From positions 1-6,845 of the forward strand of contig DATDXW010000044.1 in the NCBI GenBank assembly GCA_035289125.1: DNA of 6,845 nt, read 5' to 3'. Of the stretch, positions 1 through 6,011 are shown piece after piece. This DNA comes from JACQID01 sp035289125 (GTDB lineage Archaea; Aenigmatarchaeota; Aenigmatarchaeia; GW2011-AR5). A program made the position numbers and the translations under genes. The notes under the pieces are model-generated. The model made no database searches. It had not been told where the DNA came from and saw only the letters and a program-made list of their open reading frames with translations. The first letter of the stretch is position 1. Every line of letters starts with the position of its first letter.

Positions 1-150
1 CCTACATCACATGAACGAACTACTCAAGCAATACCAGAAAGAATACAACAACACGCCACACAGCGGCATTAAATACATGACTCCACTACAAATATTCAAA
101 GCCAAACAAAGAACCGGCTCAGTATGGGCTGTCGGGTAACAGGTAGGTCA
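1..150 (+). mobile_element. Right end of an insertion sequence (partial)
   Basis: This stretch holds the tail of the transposase and then a short non-coding end. The last bases on the plus strand, CAGGTAGGTCA (140-150), read inward from the end as TGACCTACCTG. This resembles the TG...CA ends of IS3/IS481-type elements. Placing the border at 150 is an inference: the other end, the matching inverted repeat and the target duplication lie outside the window. If the border is right, the terminal TGA of the element supplies the stop codon of the neighbouring SDR gene. Confidence 0.5.
2..139 (+). CDS. IS3/IS481-like transposase (rve integrase core), C-terminal fragment
   Basis: Reading from base 2, an open frame of 45 codons ends at TAA 137-139, and its start lies outside the window. 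It contains the peptide EYNNTPHSGIKYMTPLQIF, the typical C-terminal end of the DDE (rve) integrase core in IS3/IS481-type transposases (consensus roughly Y-N-x-x-R/T-P-H-S-x-L/I-G/K-x-x-T-P). Such enzymes cut and join the ends of their insertion sequence. The catalytic Asp residues are not in view, and whether the element is intact cannot be judged. The frame ends only 11 bases before a plausible IS terminus, as is usual for these elements. It converges on the SDR gene at 148-993. The family (IS3 or IS481) is not resolved by so short a piece. Confidence 0.8.
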   Translation, partial: LHHMNELLKQYQKEYNNTPHSGIKYMTPLQIFKAKQRTGSVWAVG

Positions 151-993
151 AACGCAGCACCTGAGCCCTTCCTCGTAGGTCATGGACGGCTCCCAGCCGA
201 AAGCGTGCCTGATTTTTTTAATGTCAAGAAGCTCCTCATGATTTTCCTCGGGATTACCGAGACTTTTCACGGCGATCTTCTTTCCTGCAGCAGCGGCAAG
301 GAGCTCCGCTGCATCCCGCAGTAAAACGGACCGCCCGCAGCTTACGTTGAAAGTGCCTTCTGCCGGCTTTTCAAGGGCTTTCAGATACACCCGAAGAAGA
401 TCGTCTATGTGTATGAAATCCCGTTTCACGTCGGCATTGCGCAACGTGACTGTTCCAGAATTCAACTGGTTTATGATATCCGGGACGAGAAATCCGGGAG
501 GCATCCCTCTGCCGTAAAGGTAGGTCTGCCGGAATATAATAACCCGCTTACCGGCAATGCTGCGAAGCACGTTTTCCGCCTCCGCCTTGGATTTCCCGTA
601 GGGAGTGCGCGGGTTGAGGGGATGCTCTTCGGTAACCGGAACCGTATCCATCTTCCCGTAAGCCTTGGCGGAGCCTGCAAACATGATATTCTTTGCGCCG
701 CTTTTCGCGAAAGCCAACGCCACGCTTCTTGTGCCGTTGACGTTTACGTCCCACGTCTGCTTTTCGTCCGGACTTTTCAGCAATGCGGCAAGATGAAAGA
801 CAGCGGAAATATTCTCTTTGCGCATTATCGTTTCTATGAGTTTTTCATCGCGGATATCTCCTTCATAGAAAGGAAAAGAGGCGTCTACTGCATGACGGGA
901 AATGCCCGCTACTTTATGCCCTTTCTTGAGAAGAAACGCCGCGAGCCGCGAGCCTGTGTATCCCCCGCAACCCGTGATAAGAACCCGTTCCAT
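148..993 (-). CDS. Extended SDR: NAD(P)-dependent sugar-nucleotide epimerase/reductase, 3' end probably truncated by IS
   Basis: A 281-residue extended short-chain dehydrogenase/reductase acting on a nucleotide sugar in the cytoplasm. The Rossmann dinucleotide motif TGCGGYTG is at residues 7-14, an acidic DI at 46-47, the HLAA strand at about 67-70, a GSAKAYG active-site segment at 107-113, the catalytic YxxxK at Tyr132/Lys136, and the substrate-domain motif KRDFIHIDD at 190-198. Family members usually end EEGL..(T)V.W plus several residues. Here the chain stops at EEGLRCCV, so about 10 or more residues seem lost. The ATG at 991-993 lies 1 base after the GT2 stop and has an AGGGG site 6 bases upstream, so it is the last gene of the operon. 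Substrate is not identifiable from sequence. The context (GDP-mannose 4,6-dehydratase and a His-type PLP enzyme) makes a ColC-like 4-ketoreductase/epimerase step plausible, but a different 4-keto sugar reductase is equally possible. Confidence 0.85.
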   Translation of the reverse strand: MERVLITGCGGYTGSRLAAFLLKKGHKVAGISRHAVDASFPFYEGDIRDEKLIETIMRKENISAVFHLAALLKSPDEKQTWDVNVNGTRSVALAFAKSGAKNIMFAGSAKAYGKMDTVPVTEEHPLNPRTPYGKSKAEAENVLRSIAGKRVIIFRQTYLYGRGMPPGFLVPDIINQLNSGTVTLRNADVKRDFIHIDDLLRVYLKALEKPAEGTFNVSCGRSVLLRDAAELLAAAAGKKIAVKSLGNPEENHEELLDIKKIRHAFGWEPSMTYEEGLRCCV

Positions 994-994
994 T

Positions 995-1705
995 TCATGC
1001 CCCTGTAAGCGTTATCCTGACAGCAGCGAAGAACGTTCGCGGTATCGCCTTGATGAGCTTGTTCTTGCTGACACCAAATTCCCTTTCCCGGTAAACGGTG
1101 GGTATCTCGGTTATGCGGCGGTAGCCGGCCTTGTTCGCTTTCAATATAAATTCCATGAGGAAAGGGTTGCCGTCTTTCTCCTTGCAGTCTACCTTGTCAA
1201 CTATCTCCCTGCGGAAGCCGCGGTAGGCTATGGTAAAGTCGCTTATTCTCACACCCGATATGACGGAGATGAACCTGTTGCCAAGCCTGCTTATCAGCAT
1301 GTTTGCAGCCGACTTATTAGTACTCCCGCCTTTCGCATATCTGGAAGCCACGACAAGATCGTAGCCGGCGTTTATTTTTTCCACTATTTTCAGCAAATCT
1401 TCGGGATCGCATGAGTTGTCCGCTTCCATAGAAACCACCATGCGGCCGGTGGCGTTCCTGTATCCGTGCAGATGCGCTGCTCCTGCGCCGTCCCGGACTT
1501 TTCTGACAAGCGTCTTTACGTTGCCATACTTGGCATTCAGTTTGCGCGAAAGCGCTGCCGTCCCGTCTTCGCTTTCATCATCCACAATTATCAGTTCCCC
1601 GCGGAGCTTACCCTTTTTCAATACGCGCTCAAGGCTGTCAACGAGGCTCTCTATGTTTTGCGCTTCGTTAAGAGTAGGCAGAATCACGGAAACGTCCAAT
1701 ATCAC
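995..1705 (-). CDS. Family 2 glycosyltransferase (dolichol-phosphate mannose synthase-like)
   Basis: A 236-residue GT-A fold glycosyltransferase that should move a sugar from a nucleotide donor to a polyprenyl phosphate or a glycan at the inner membrane face. Visible motifs are SVILPTLNEAQNI near the N-terminus (6-18), the donor-binding VDDESEDGT at 41-49, a DxD-like MEADNSCDPEDL at 93-104 (the usual first Asp is Glu94, Asp96 kept), ASRYAKGG at 120-127, and a C-terminal YREREFGVSK at 205-214 that matches the R-x-x-G-x-S-K region of DPM1-type enzymes. There is no GtrA domain or clear membrane helix, so it is the short soluble or peripheral form. The start is GTG at 1705-1703, overlapping the TGA stop of the GDP-mannose dehydratase by 4 bases in total, a sign of translational coupling. 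The family call is firm; donor and acceptor are unknown. Confidence 0.88.
   Translation of the reverse strand: MILDVSVILPTLNEAQNIESLVDSLERVLKKGKLRGELIIVDDESEDGTAALSRKLNAKYGNVKTLVRKVRDGAGAAHLHGYRNATGRMVVSMEADNSCDPEDLLKIVEKINAGYDLVVASRYAKGGSTNKSAANMLISRLGNRFISVISGVRISDFTIAYRGFRREIVDKVDCKEKDGNPFLMEFILKANKAGYRRITEIPTVYREREFGVSKNKLIKAIPRTFFAAVRITLTGA
1000..1004 (-). promoter_or_regulatory. Shine-Dalgarno-like site of the SDR gene
   Basis: AGGGG on the minus strand, 6 bases before the ATG at 993-991 and inside the end of the GT2 coding sequence. It supports this start codon and coupled translation within the operon. Confidence 0.5.
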
Positions 1706-3690
1706 ACCCGAGCCCGCCAGTAATCAAGAAGGTCCTTCAGCGTCTTTTCAAAGGGTACCTCGGGCTTCCATCCTGTTTCGCTGCGGAATTTCGTCGTGTC
1801 CGGTATTTGAAGCGTCACGTCGCTCGGTCTTATCAACGAAGGATCCATGCGCGGCTTTATGACACCCTTCATTTGCGACATTCCTATAAGCTTCTGCATC
1901 ATCTCGCCCACTTTCATCGTGGCGTCGCCGCCGATATTATACACTTCGCCGGGCCTGCACTTTTCCGTCAGCAGCCAATATGCACGCACGGCATCGCGCA
2001 CATCCGCAAAAGTGCGTATTGATTCGAGGTTTCCGACGTTGATAAAAGGTTCTTTTTTCACGCCCTTCTCTATCTCAGCTATTTGCTTCGCAAACGACGA
2101 CTCCACGAAGAATTCTCCCCTGCGCGGACCTGTATTATGCACTATATTTCCGCCTATTCCCGCATGGAACCAATGGTTTTCGGTCTCAAAATCCCAGACT
2201 TCATCCGAATAGTTAAGCTCAGTTATCTTGGTTATATCATTGTCGCCTTTCAACAGCCATTTCCCGTTGTCAGTTCCTGTCTGAGTAAGGCAGCGTATTT
2301 CAAAATATCTTGCATCGTCTCTGTGTTCTACGTGTATTCTGTATTTAATTTTAAGGACAGATTCCACAAGGTAACATACCCCTGCTGCCAATATAGGAGA
2401 TTTTGTCTTGAAACGGTATATTTCACTTTTAACTTTATTATTCTCATCGCCGTCTCCTGCATTATATCCGAGTAAGAAGGCCCTTTTTACCGCAGACGAT
2501 GCGTTAAGAATGAATCTGGGCACTCTCTTATTCTTGTCAGACGCATAACAATCCTCATAAAATCTTTTTGAAATATGAAACGGCTTTCTTACAGACAACC
2601 GGTACATTCCGTTCTTTTCGCTGCTTATTTGACTGTCTGCACCGAAATACTTGAGCAGTATAACTTTAGATTTTTCTAATTTGGAACGGTTCTTGTTATC
2701 AAGTCGCATCCTTCCTGCAGTTACGCACCCCTCAGCAACAAAAAACCCGTAAAGCCATGCTGGCTCTTCTGCCATTTCTGTTAATTCTATACAAGGCAAT
2801 GCGGTTATTTTAACCTTGTCTCCTGTCTTCAGCTCGCCTGCTTTCACTTCGTTGCCTCTTTCATCAATTATGGAATGGTTATCCGTAACGTCCACGACTC
2901 CGCTCCTGCACGAAATCTCCAATAGCTTATGACCCTTGAGAGGGTGGCACGACAAATGCTTGATTTTAGCCCAAGAATTATCATTCCATACCTCCATATC
3001 GCTTCTGCTCATATCCCATATTTGCGTGCCGTCTTCAAGCATTTCGCCTGAAAAATATCCTCCTAATTTTCCTGCTTTTCTTATCTCTGAAATATATACT
3101 ATATCTATCATCCCACTTTTTGTATCCCGCATAATTATTGGTGTCCATTTACTCACGCTGTGCGTGAACATCCTTGTCCTTATTGTCCTAATGCCGTAAG
3201 AAACATAATATTGATACCCAAGCATGTCCTCGCCTACCTTGCTTACGGCATAAGGAGAAACCGGCCTGAGCGGGTTCGTCTCCTTTATCGGGACTTCCTC
3301 CGGCCGCACTTGGCCGTAAACCTCGGAAGAACTGCATATATGCACAACCGGATCCAGCTTGTTGAGCCTTATCGCCTCAAGCAGATTTGCCGTGCCTATG
3401 ACGTTCGCTGCCAGCGTATCTGCCGGAATAAGAAAGCTTGCCGGGACATAAGATTGGGCTGCGAGATGATAGATGACATCCGGCCTGACCTTGGTTATGA
3501 CGCGGTTGACCGAGGAAAAATCACGAAGTTCAAATTCCTCCAGATGTATGTCATTTTTTATGTGCATTATGTTGTCCATAGGGCTGCGCCACCTTTTGGC
3601 GCCGTAGACCTCCACGCCTTTCTTCAGAAGAAACTCGGCCATATGGCTTCCTACGAAGCCCGTTACGCCTGTTATGAGTGCGCGCATCAT
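1702..3690 (-). CDS. gmd: GDP-mannose 4,6-dehydratase containing an in-frame intein
   Basis: A 662-codon frame encoding a host enzyme (residues 1-177 and 520-662; 320 residues after splicing) and a 342-residue intein (178-519). The enzyme converts GDP-D-mannose to GDP-4-keto-6-deoxy-D-mannose, the entry to GDP-fucose, rhamnose, perosamine and colitose. Host motifs are the NAD(P) site TGVTGFVGSH (7-16), AKRWRSPMDN (31-40), HLAAQSYVPASF (75-86), the active-site CSSSEVYG (119-126; Ser121 and Glu123 at the usual Thr/Glu positions), and YxxxK at Tyr147/Lys151. The substrate loop MFTH|TGPRRG is split by the intein between His177 and Thr520. C-terminal motifs ESIRTFADVRDAVRAYW and RPSDVTLQIPDTTKF are typical of bacterial and archaeal GMD. 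The spliced length fits the short GMD class. Two adjacent ATGs occur; the second (3687) has the better spacing (5 bases) from an AGGGG site. It lies 21 bases after the DegT-fold gene. If splicing fails, the enzyme should be inactive. Confidence 0.93.
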   Translation of the reverse strand: MMRALITGVTGFVGSHMAEFLLKKGVEVYGAKRWRSPMDNIMHIKNDIHLEEFELRDFSSVNRVITKVRPDVIYHLAAQSYVPASFLIPADTLAANVIGTANLLEAIRLNKLDPVVHICSSSEVYGQVRPEEVPIKETNPLRPVSPYAVSKVGEDMLGYQYYVSYGIRTIRTRMFTHSVSKWTPIIMRDTKSGMIDIVYISEIRKAGKLGGYFSGEMLEDGTQIWDMSRSDMEVWNDNSWAKIKHLSCHPLKGHKLLEISCRSGVVDVTDNHSIIDERGNEVKAGELKTGDKVKITALPCIELTEMAEEPAWLYGFFVAEGCVTAGRMRLDNKNRSKLEKSKVILLKYFGADSQISSEKNGMYRLSVRKPFHISKRFYEDCYASDKNKRVPRFILNASSAVKRAFLLGYNAGDGDENNKVKSEIYRFKTKSPILAAGVCYLVESVLKIKYRIHVEHRDDARYFEIRCLTQTGTDNGKWLLKGDNDITKITELNYSDEVWDFETENHWFHAGIGGNIVHNTGPRRGEFFVESSFAKQIAEIEKGVKKEPFINVGNLESIRTFADVRDAVRAYWLLTEKCRPGEVYNIGGDATMKVGEMMQKLIGMSQMKGVIKPRMDPSLIRPSDVTLQIPDTTKFRSETGWKPEVPFEKTLKDLLDYWRARV
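2134..3159 (-). mobile_element. Intein with LAGLIDADG homing endonuclease, inserted in the GMD active-site loop
   Basis: A 342-residue protein-splicing element. It starts with Ser178 (SVSKWTPII, block A) and ends GNIVHN (514-519) followed by Thr520, so penultimate His518, terminal Asn519 and a Thr +1 nucleophile are all present. Block B is VTDNHSII with Thr269 and His272 (TxxH). Block F is VWDFETENHWFHAG (498-511). Between the splicing halves lie two LAGLIDADG-type motifs, LYGFFVAEG (313-321, acidic Glu320) and LLGYNAGDG (406-414, acidic Asp413), about 90 residues apart, as expected of a single-chain dodecapeptide homing endonuclease. Removing the element restores the conserved GMD sequence FTHTGPRRG exactly, which fixes both borders. 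Two 60-base stretches counted by hand inside it (2401-2460 and 2521-2580) have 35% and 30% G+C, against 55% and 43% for two host stretches (3301-3360 and 3541-3600). This suggests foreign origin. All key residues are intact, so it looks competent for splicing and possibly for homing. Confidence 0.95.
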
Positions 3691-3692
3691 TA

Positions 3693-3697
3693 CCCCT
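3693..3697 (-). promoter_or_regulatory. Shine-Dalgarno-like site of the GMD gene
   Basis: AGGGG on the minus strand. The spacing is 2 bases to the first ATG (3690) and 5 bases to the second (3687). The second ATG is therefore the likelier start, giving MRALITGVTG as the N-terminus. Confidence 0.4.
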
Positions 3698-3711
3698 ATT
3701 CAGCAATATTC

Positions 3712-4911
3712 TTAAGCTAAACTGGCAAAAAACTCGCGGAACTTCGCCACTATGTATTCCAGCTCGTTGCGCGTGATCTCCTGATGGCATCCAACGTAGA
3801 ACCCGTTCTCGTTTATCCACTTTGACACGGGATAGATATCCTCAAGGTTACCAAAAAGCTTGACGTATATCGGCTGGTTTATTAGCGGGTTCATGTCACG
3901 CGTTTCTATGTTGTTCTTCTCCAGAAAGTTCACCATGTCCCTCTTGGAAAATCCACCTGCCTTGACGACAATCGGGTACATCATGAACGCATGCTCGCAC
4001 TTGGGCCTCGTGGCCGGAAGCTGTATATCGTCCGAGAACTCCCGCAGATGTTCGGTCAGGAACGCCGCATTCTTCTGCCGCTTGCGCAGGATTTCGTCCT
4101 TCCTCTCCAGTTGTGCAACGCCTACCGCTCCTTCCATCTCGGTTATGCGATAACTGTACCCAAGCCGGACGAATTTGAACCGCCTTTCCACGATGTTAAA
4201 CAGCTTCTTTTCGTTATCCGTCCTGTCGTCGTCTATGTTGATGTATATAGAGTCCCTGCCATGGTTGGCCAGACTTTTCATTATGACTGCATATTCGGGA
4301 TTGTTGGTCGCGGCTATGCCGCCGACCCCTGTAGTGATAAGGTGCGCCACGTATGTTGAGAAGCACGATATGTCGCCGAAGGAGCCTACCGGCTTTCCAT
4401 CGTATCCCACAAACATCGTCTCGCACGTGTCCTCTATCAGCTTGAGCTTGTACTTCCTGACTATATCCATTATCGGTCCCATGTCGCACGCAAGCCCGAA
4501 CTGGTGCACTATTATCATACACTTTGTTCTATCAGTAATCTTTTCCTCTATCTTCTTCGGGTCTATGTTATAGTAATCCGGCTCCACGTCCACAAACACG
4601 GGCTTGAGCCCGTTGCTTATTATCACATTGGACGTGGCTATGAACGTGACCGCCGGCACGAGTATCTCGTCGCCGTCCTTCCATCCTTCGGTTTCTTTCA
4701 GGCACGCCACTGCTATTCGAAGCGCGCTCGTGCCGCTGTTCACGGAAAGCCCGTACTTACACCCGTGCAGCGATGCTATGGTATTCTCAAGTTTTGTCAG
4801 GTAAGGCCCGTGGCTCAGCCTTTTCTTGTTCAAGGTATCCATTACATACTCTTTTTCTTTATCCGTTATTTCGAGGCAGCCTATCCCTATCTGATGGTCT
4901 ATCTTATCCAT
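3712..4911 (-). CDS. DegT/DnrJ/EryC1/StrS-fold PLP enzyme with Lys-to-His active site (ColD-like sugar 3-dehydratase candidate)
   Basis: A 399-residue fold-type I PLP/PMP enzyme of the sugar aminotransferase superfamily. It shows the phosphate-binding NSGTSAL (58-64), PAVTFIATSN (86-95), the cofactor-ring Asp in LIEDTCE (Asp161), and GKPVGSFGDISCFSTY. In ordinary members the next segment carries the Schiff-base lysine (pattern K-x-x-T-T-G-x-G-G). Here it reads AHLITTGVGG, so His190 replaces Lys. Histidine at this place is the hallmark of PMP-dependent 3-dehydratases (ColD, and E1/RfbH), which deoxygenate C-3 of a 4-keto-6-deoxyhexose instead of aminating C-4. The cysteine cluster of E1/RfbH is absent (GRDSIY where RfbH has a Cys-rich segment), which points to the ColD type. 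It lies 2 bases after the GT9 stop and is followed by the GDP-mannose 4,6-dehydratase that would make its substrate. The ATG at 4911 is chosen over the longer frame from 5016 because of a GGAGG 7 bases upstream. The fold is certain; the reaction is inferred. Confidence 0.85.
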   Translation of the reverse strand: MDKIDHQIGIGCLEITDKEKEYVMDTLNKKRLSHGPYLTKLENTIASLHGCKYGLSVNSGTSALRIAVACLKETEGWKDGDEILVPAVTFIATSNVIISNGLKPVFVDVEPDYYNIDPKKIEEKITDRTKCMIIVHQFGLACDMGPIMDIVRKYKLKLIEDTCETMFVGYDGKPVGSFGDISCFSTYVAHLITTGVGGIAATNNPEYAVIMKSLANHGRDSIYINIDDDRTDNEKKLFNIVERRFKFVRLGYSYRITEMEGAVGVAQLERKDEILRKRQKNAAFLTEHLREFSDDIQLPATRPKCEHAFMMYPIVVKAGGFSKRDMVNFLEKNNIETRDMNPLINQPIYVKLFGNLEDIYPVSKWINENGFYVGCHQEITRNELEYIVAKFREFFASLA

Positions 4912-4913
4912 TA

Positions 4914-5978
4914 TCACGCCTCCAGTTTCTCCACGGCTTGCGCCACTGTCTCGGGTGTTATGTCGTTCATGCAACTCCTTCCGTAAACGCATTCGCTTTT
5001 GTAGAAGCACGCGCACTCCTTCGGCGGCTCTATTATCATGCCCTTGCCGTAGAGGTCGAATTCATGCCTGTTGAATATGTTGTTGAGCAAAACTATTTTC
5101 CTTTCCATGCCCACTGAGACATGAAAGCCCAGTGTCACGCACGTCACCACAACGCCGCATTTCCCGACAAGCCCGGCGAACTGCCTGAAAGGGAAGTGAC
5201 CGAGATAAACCGCGCCTGTCTTGCCTGCGATGCGCTTGTTCTTCTCGTCCTCGGCTTCGCCTCCCAGCAGAAGCGGCACATAGCCTTTCTTCTTCAGTAG
5301 CGTGGCCAATTTTTCCCAGCTTGTCTCGGGCCAAAGCCGGGCCGTCCATCTTTCCGCGCCGCCTGTATTCAATCCTATTATATTGCCTTTTGGCAGCTTC
5401 TCGCCAAATTCCTCGAAATCCATTGCATATTTCTCGCCCTCGTACTTGAGACCTGCCATCTCGAACATCTCCTGCTGGTACGTCTTGGTATTCTTCTTGC
5501 TCTCATCGTCGAAAAGACCTGTGACGAACTTGTGCTCGGCATCTTTGTCGGCAGGGGCGCACTTGCCGTCTACAAGAACGAACCCTTTCTTCACGATCGC
5601 TTTTACAAGCGAAGCAAGCGCGCATGCTTCCTTGTCCTTGTCGAAATTATAAAGTATGTCAAAACCGTCAGCCATGAGTGTCACAACGCTCCTTTCATTG
5701 AACCCCATCACGATGTCTGCAGCCCTGCGGGCAAGCTCGGGATAATTCGTTATCCAAGTGATTTCACAGTCGGGGTGCAGCTTTCGCAGCCTCTCTGATA
5801 TGGGCGTTGAGCGCAGCACGTCCCCCATGGCGGCAAGCTTTATTATCAGTATCCTTTTGCCGCGCTTCCTGTAGAACTCGCACTTGCATTTGGCGCCTTT
5901 TTCTTTGTGCGGCTTGCATGGCACATCTCCGCGGAAAAACACGCAGTCCTCGGCAACCTTCTCGCTTCTATAAACCAT
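4914..5978 (-). CDS. Family 9 glycosyltransferase (heptosyltransferase-like) with cysteine-rich N-terminal segment
   Basis: A 354-residue GT-B glycosyltransferase of the heptosyltransferase (GT9) family, which transfers a sugar from a nucleotide donor to a growing glycan at the inner side of the membrane. After an N-terminal extension comes RILIIKLAAMGDVLRSTPI (42-60), the diagnostic GT9 start with its G-D-V/R-T-P element. The donor half has NIIGLNTGGAERWTARLWP (199-217), YVPLLLGGEAEDEKNKRI (233-250) and VTLGFHVSVG (281-290). The extension carries Cys12, Cys21, Cys31 and Cys33, and the C-terminus carries Cys322, Cys324, Cys330 and Cys336. Such clusters recur in GT9 proteins of candidate phyla and may bind a metal. 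The preferred start is ATG 5978, which has a TATA-like box about 26 bases upstream; a TTG six codons earlier (5996) is possible. It heads the tight operon. The acceptor is unknown. Confidence 0.88.
   Translation of the reverse strand: MVYRSEKVAEDCVFFRGDVPCKPHKEKGAKCKCEFYRKRGKRILIIKLAAMGDVLRSTPISERLRKLHPDCEITWITNYPELARRAADIVMGFNERSVVTLMADGFDILYNFDKDKEACALASLVKAIVKKGFVLVDGKCAPADKDAEHKFVTGLFDDESKKNTKTYQQEMFEMAGLKYEGEKYAMDFEEFGEKLPKGNIIGLNTGGAERWTARLWPETSWEKLATLLKKKGYVPLLLGGEAEDEKNKRIAGKTGAVYLGHFPFRQFAGLVGKCGVVVTCVTLGFHVSVGMERKIVLLNNIFNRHEFDLYGKGMIIEPPKECACFYKSECVYGRSCMNDITPETVAQAVEKLEA
4919..4923 (-). promoter_or_regulatory. Shine-Dalgarno site that fixes the start of the DegT-fold gene
   Basis: GGAGG followed by CGTGATA and then ATG at 4911-4909, close to the full complement of the 16S rRNA 3' end. 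It lies within the last codons of the GT9 gene. It selects the start at 4911 and dismisses the 35-codon upstream extension that would overlap GT9. Confidence 0.65.
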
Positions 5979-5999
5979 AATGTAATGTTGTGGCAAAAA

Positions 6000-6007
6000 C
6001 TTAAAAA
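6000..6007 (-). promoter_or_regulatory. Candidate archaeal TATA box for the GT9-headed operon
   Basis: TTTTTAAG on the minus strand, centred about 26 bases upstream of the ATG at 5978, in the 33-base gap after the methyltransferase. No Shine-Dalgarno site precedes that ATG. Spacing and composition fit an archaeal TATA box driving a leaderless transcript. If the organism is bacterial, this reading fails. Confidence 0.4.
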
Positions 6008-6011
6008 CTGG

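Noticed and set aside
2134..3159. Free-standing LAGLIDADG endonuclease or group I intron
   Set aside because: The endonuclease motifs lie between protein-splicing blocks in the same frame as the host, and the whole insert is open for translation, which fits an intein and not an RNA intron.
1702..3690. Reading the long GMD frame as two genes or a fusion with a DNA-binding domain
   Set aside because: The insert has exact intein borders and splicing motifs, the two host halves join to a single conserved GMD, and no stop or internal start with a ribosome binding site separates them.
3160..3720. Plus-strand open frame of 186 codons opposite the start of GMD
   Set aside because: It is antisense to strongly conserved GMD motifs and its translation has no recognisable domain; it follows from the codon pattern of the real gene. 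The same applies to the plus-strand frames at 409-1008, 902-1414, 1416-1862 and 4504-4986.
4912..5016. Upstream extension of the DegT-fold gene by 35 codons to 5016
   Set aside because: It would lie wholly in another frame over the GT9 C-terminus, its residues do not resemble the family, and a strong GGAGG site sits 7 bases before the ATG at 4911.
5979..5996. TTG start for GT9 at 5996 (six extra residues)
   Set aside because: The extra residues show no family match, no ribosome binding site precedes the TTG, and the TATA-like box spacing favours ATG 5978. Kept only as an alternative.
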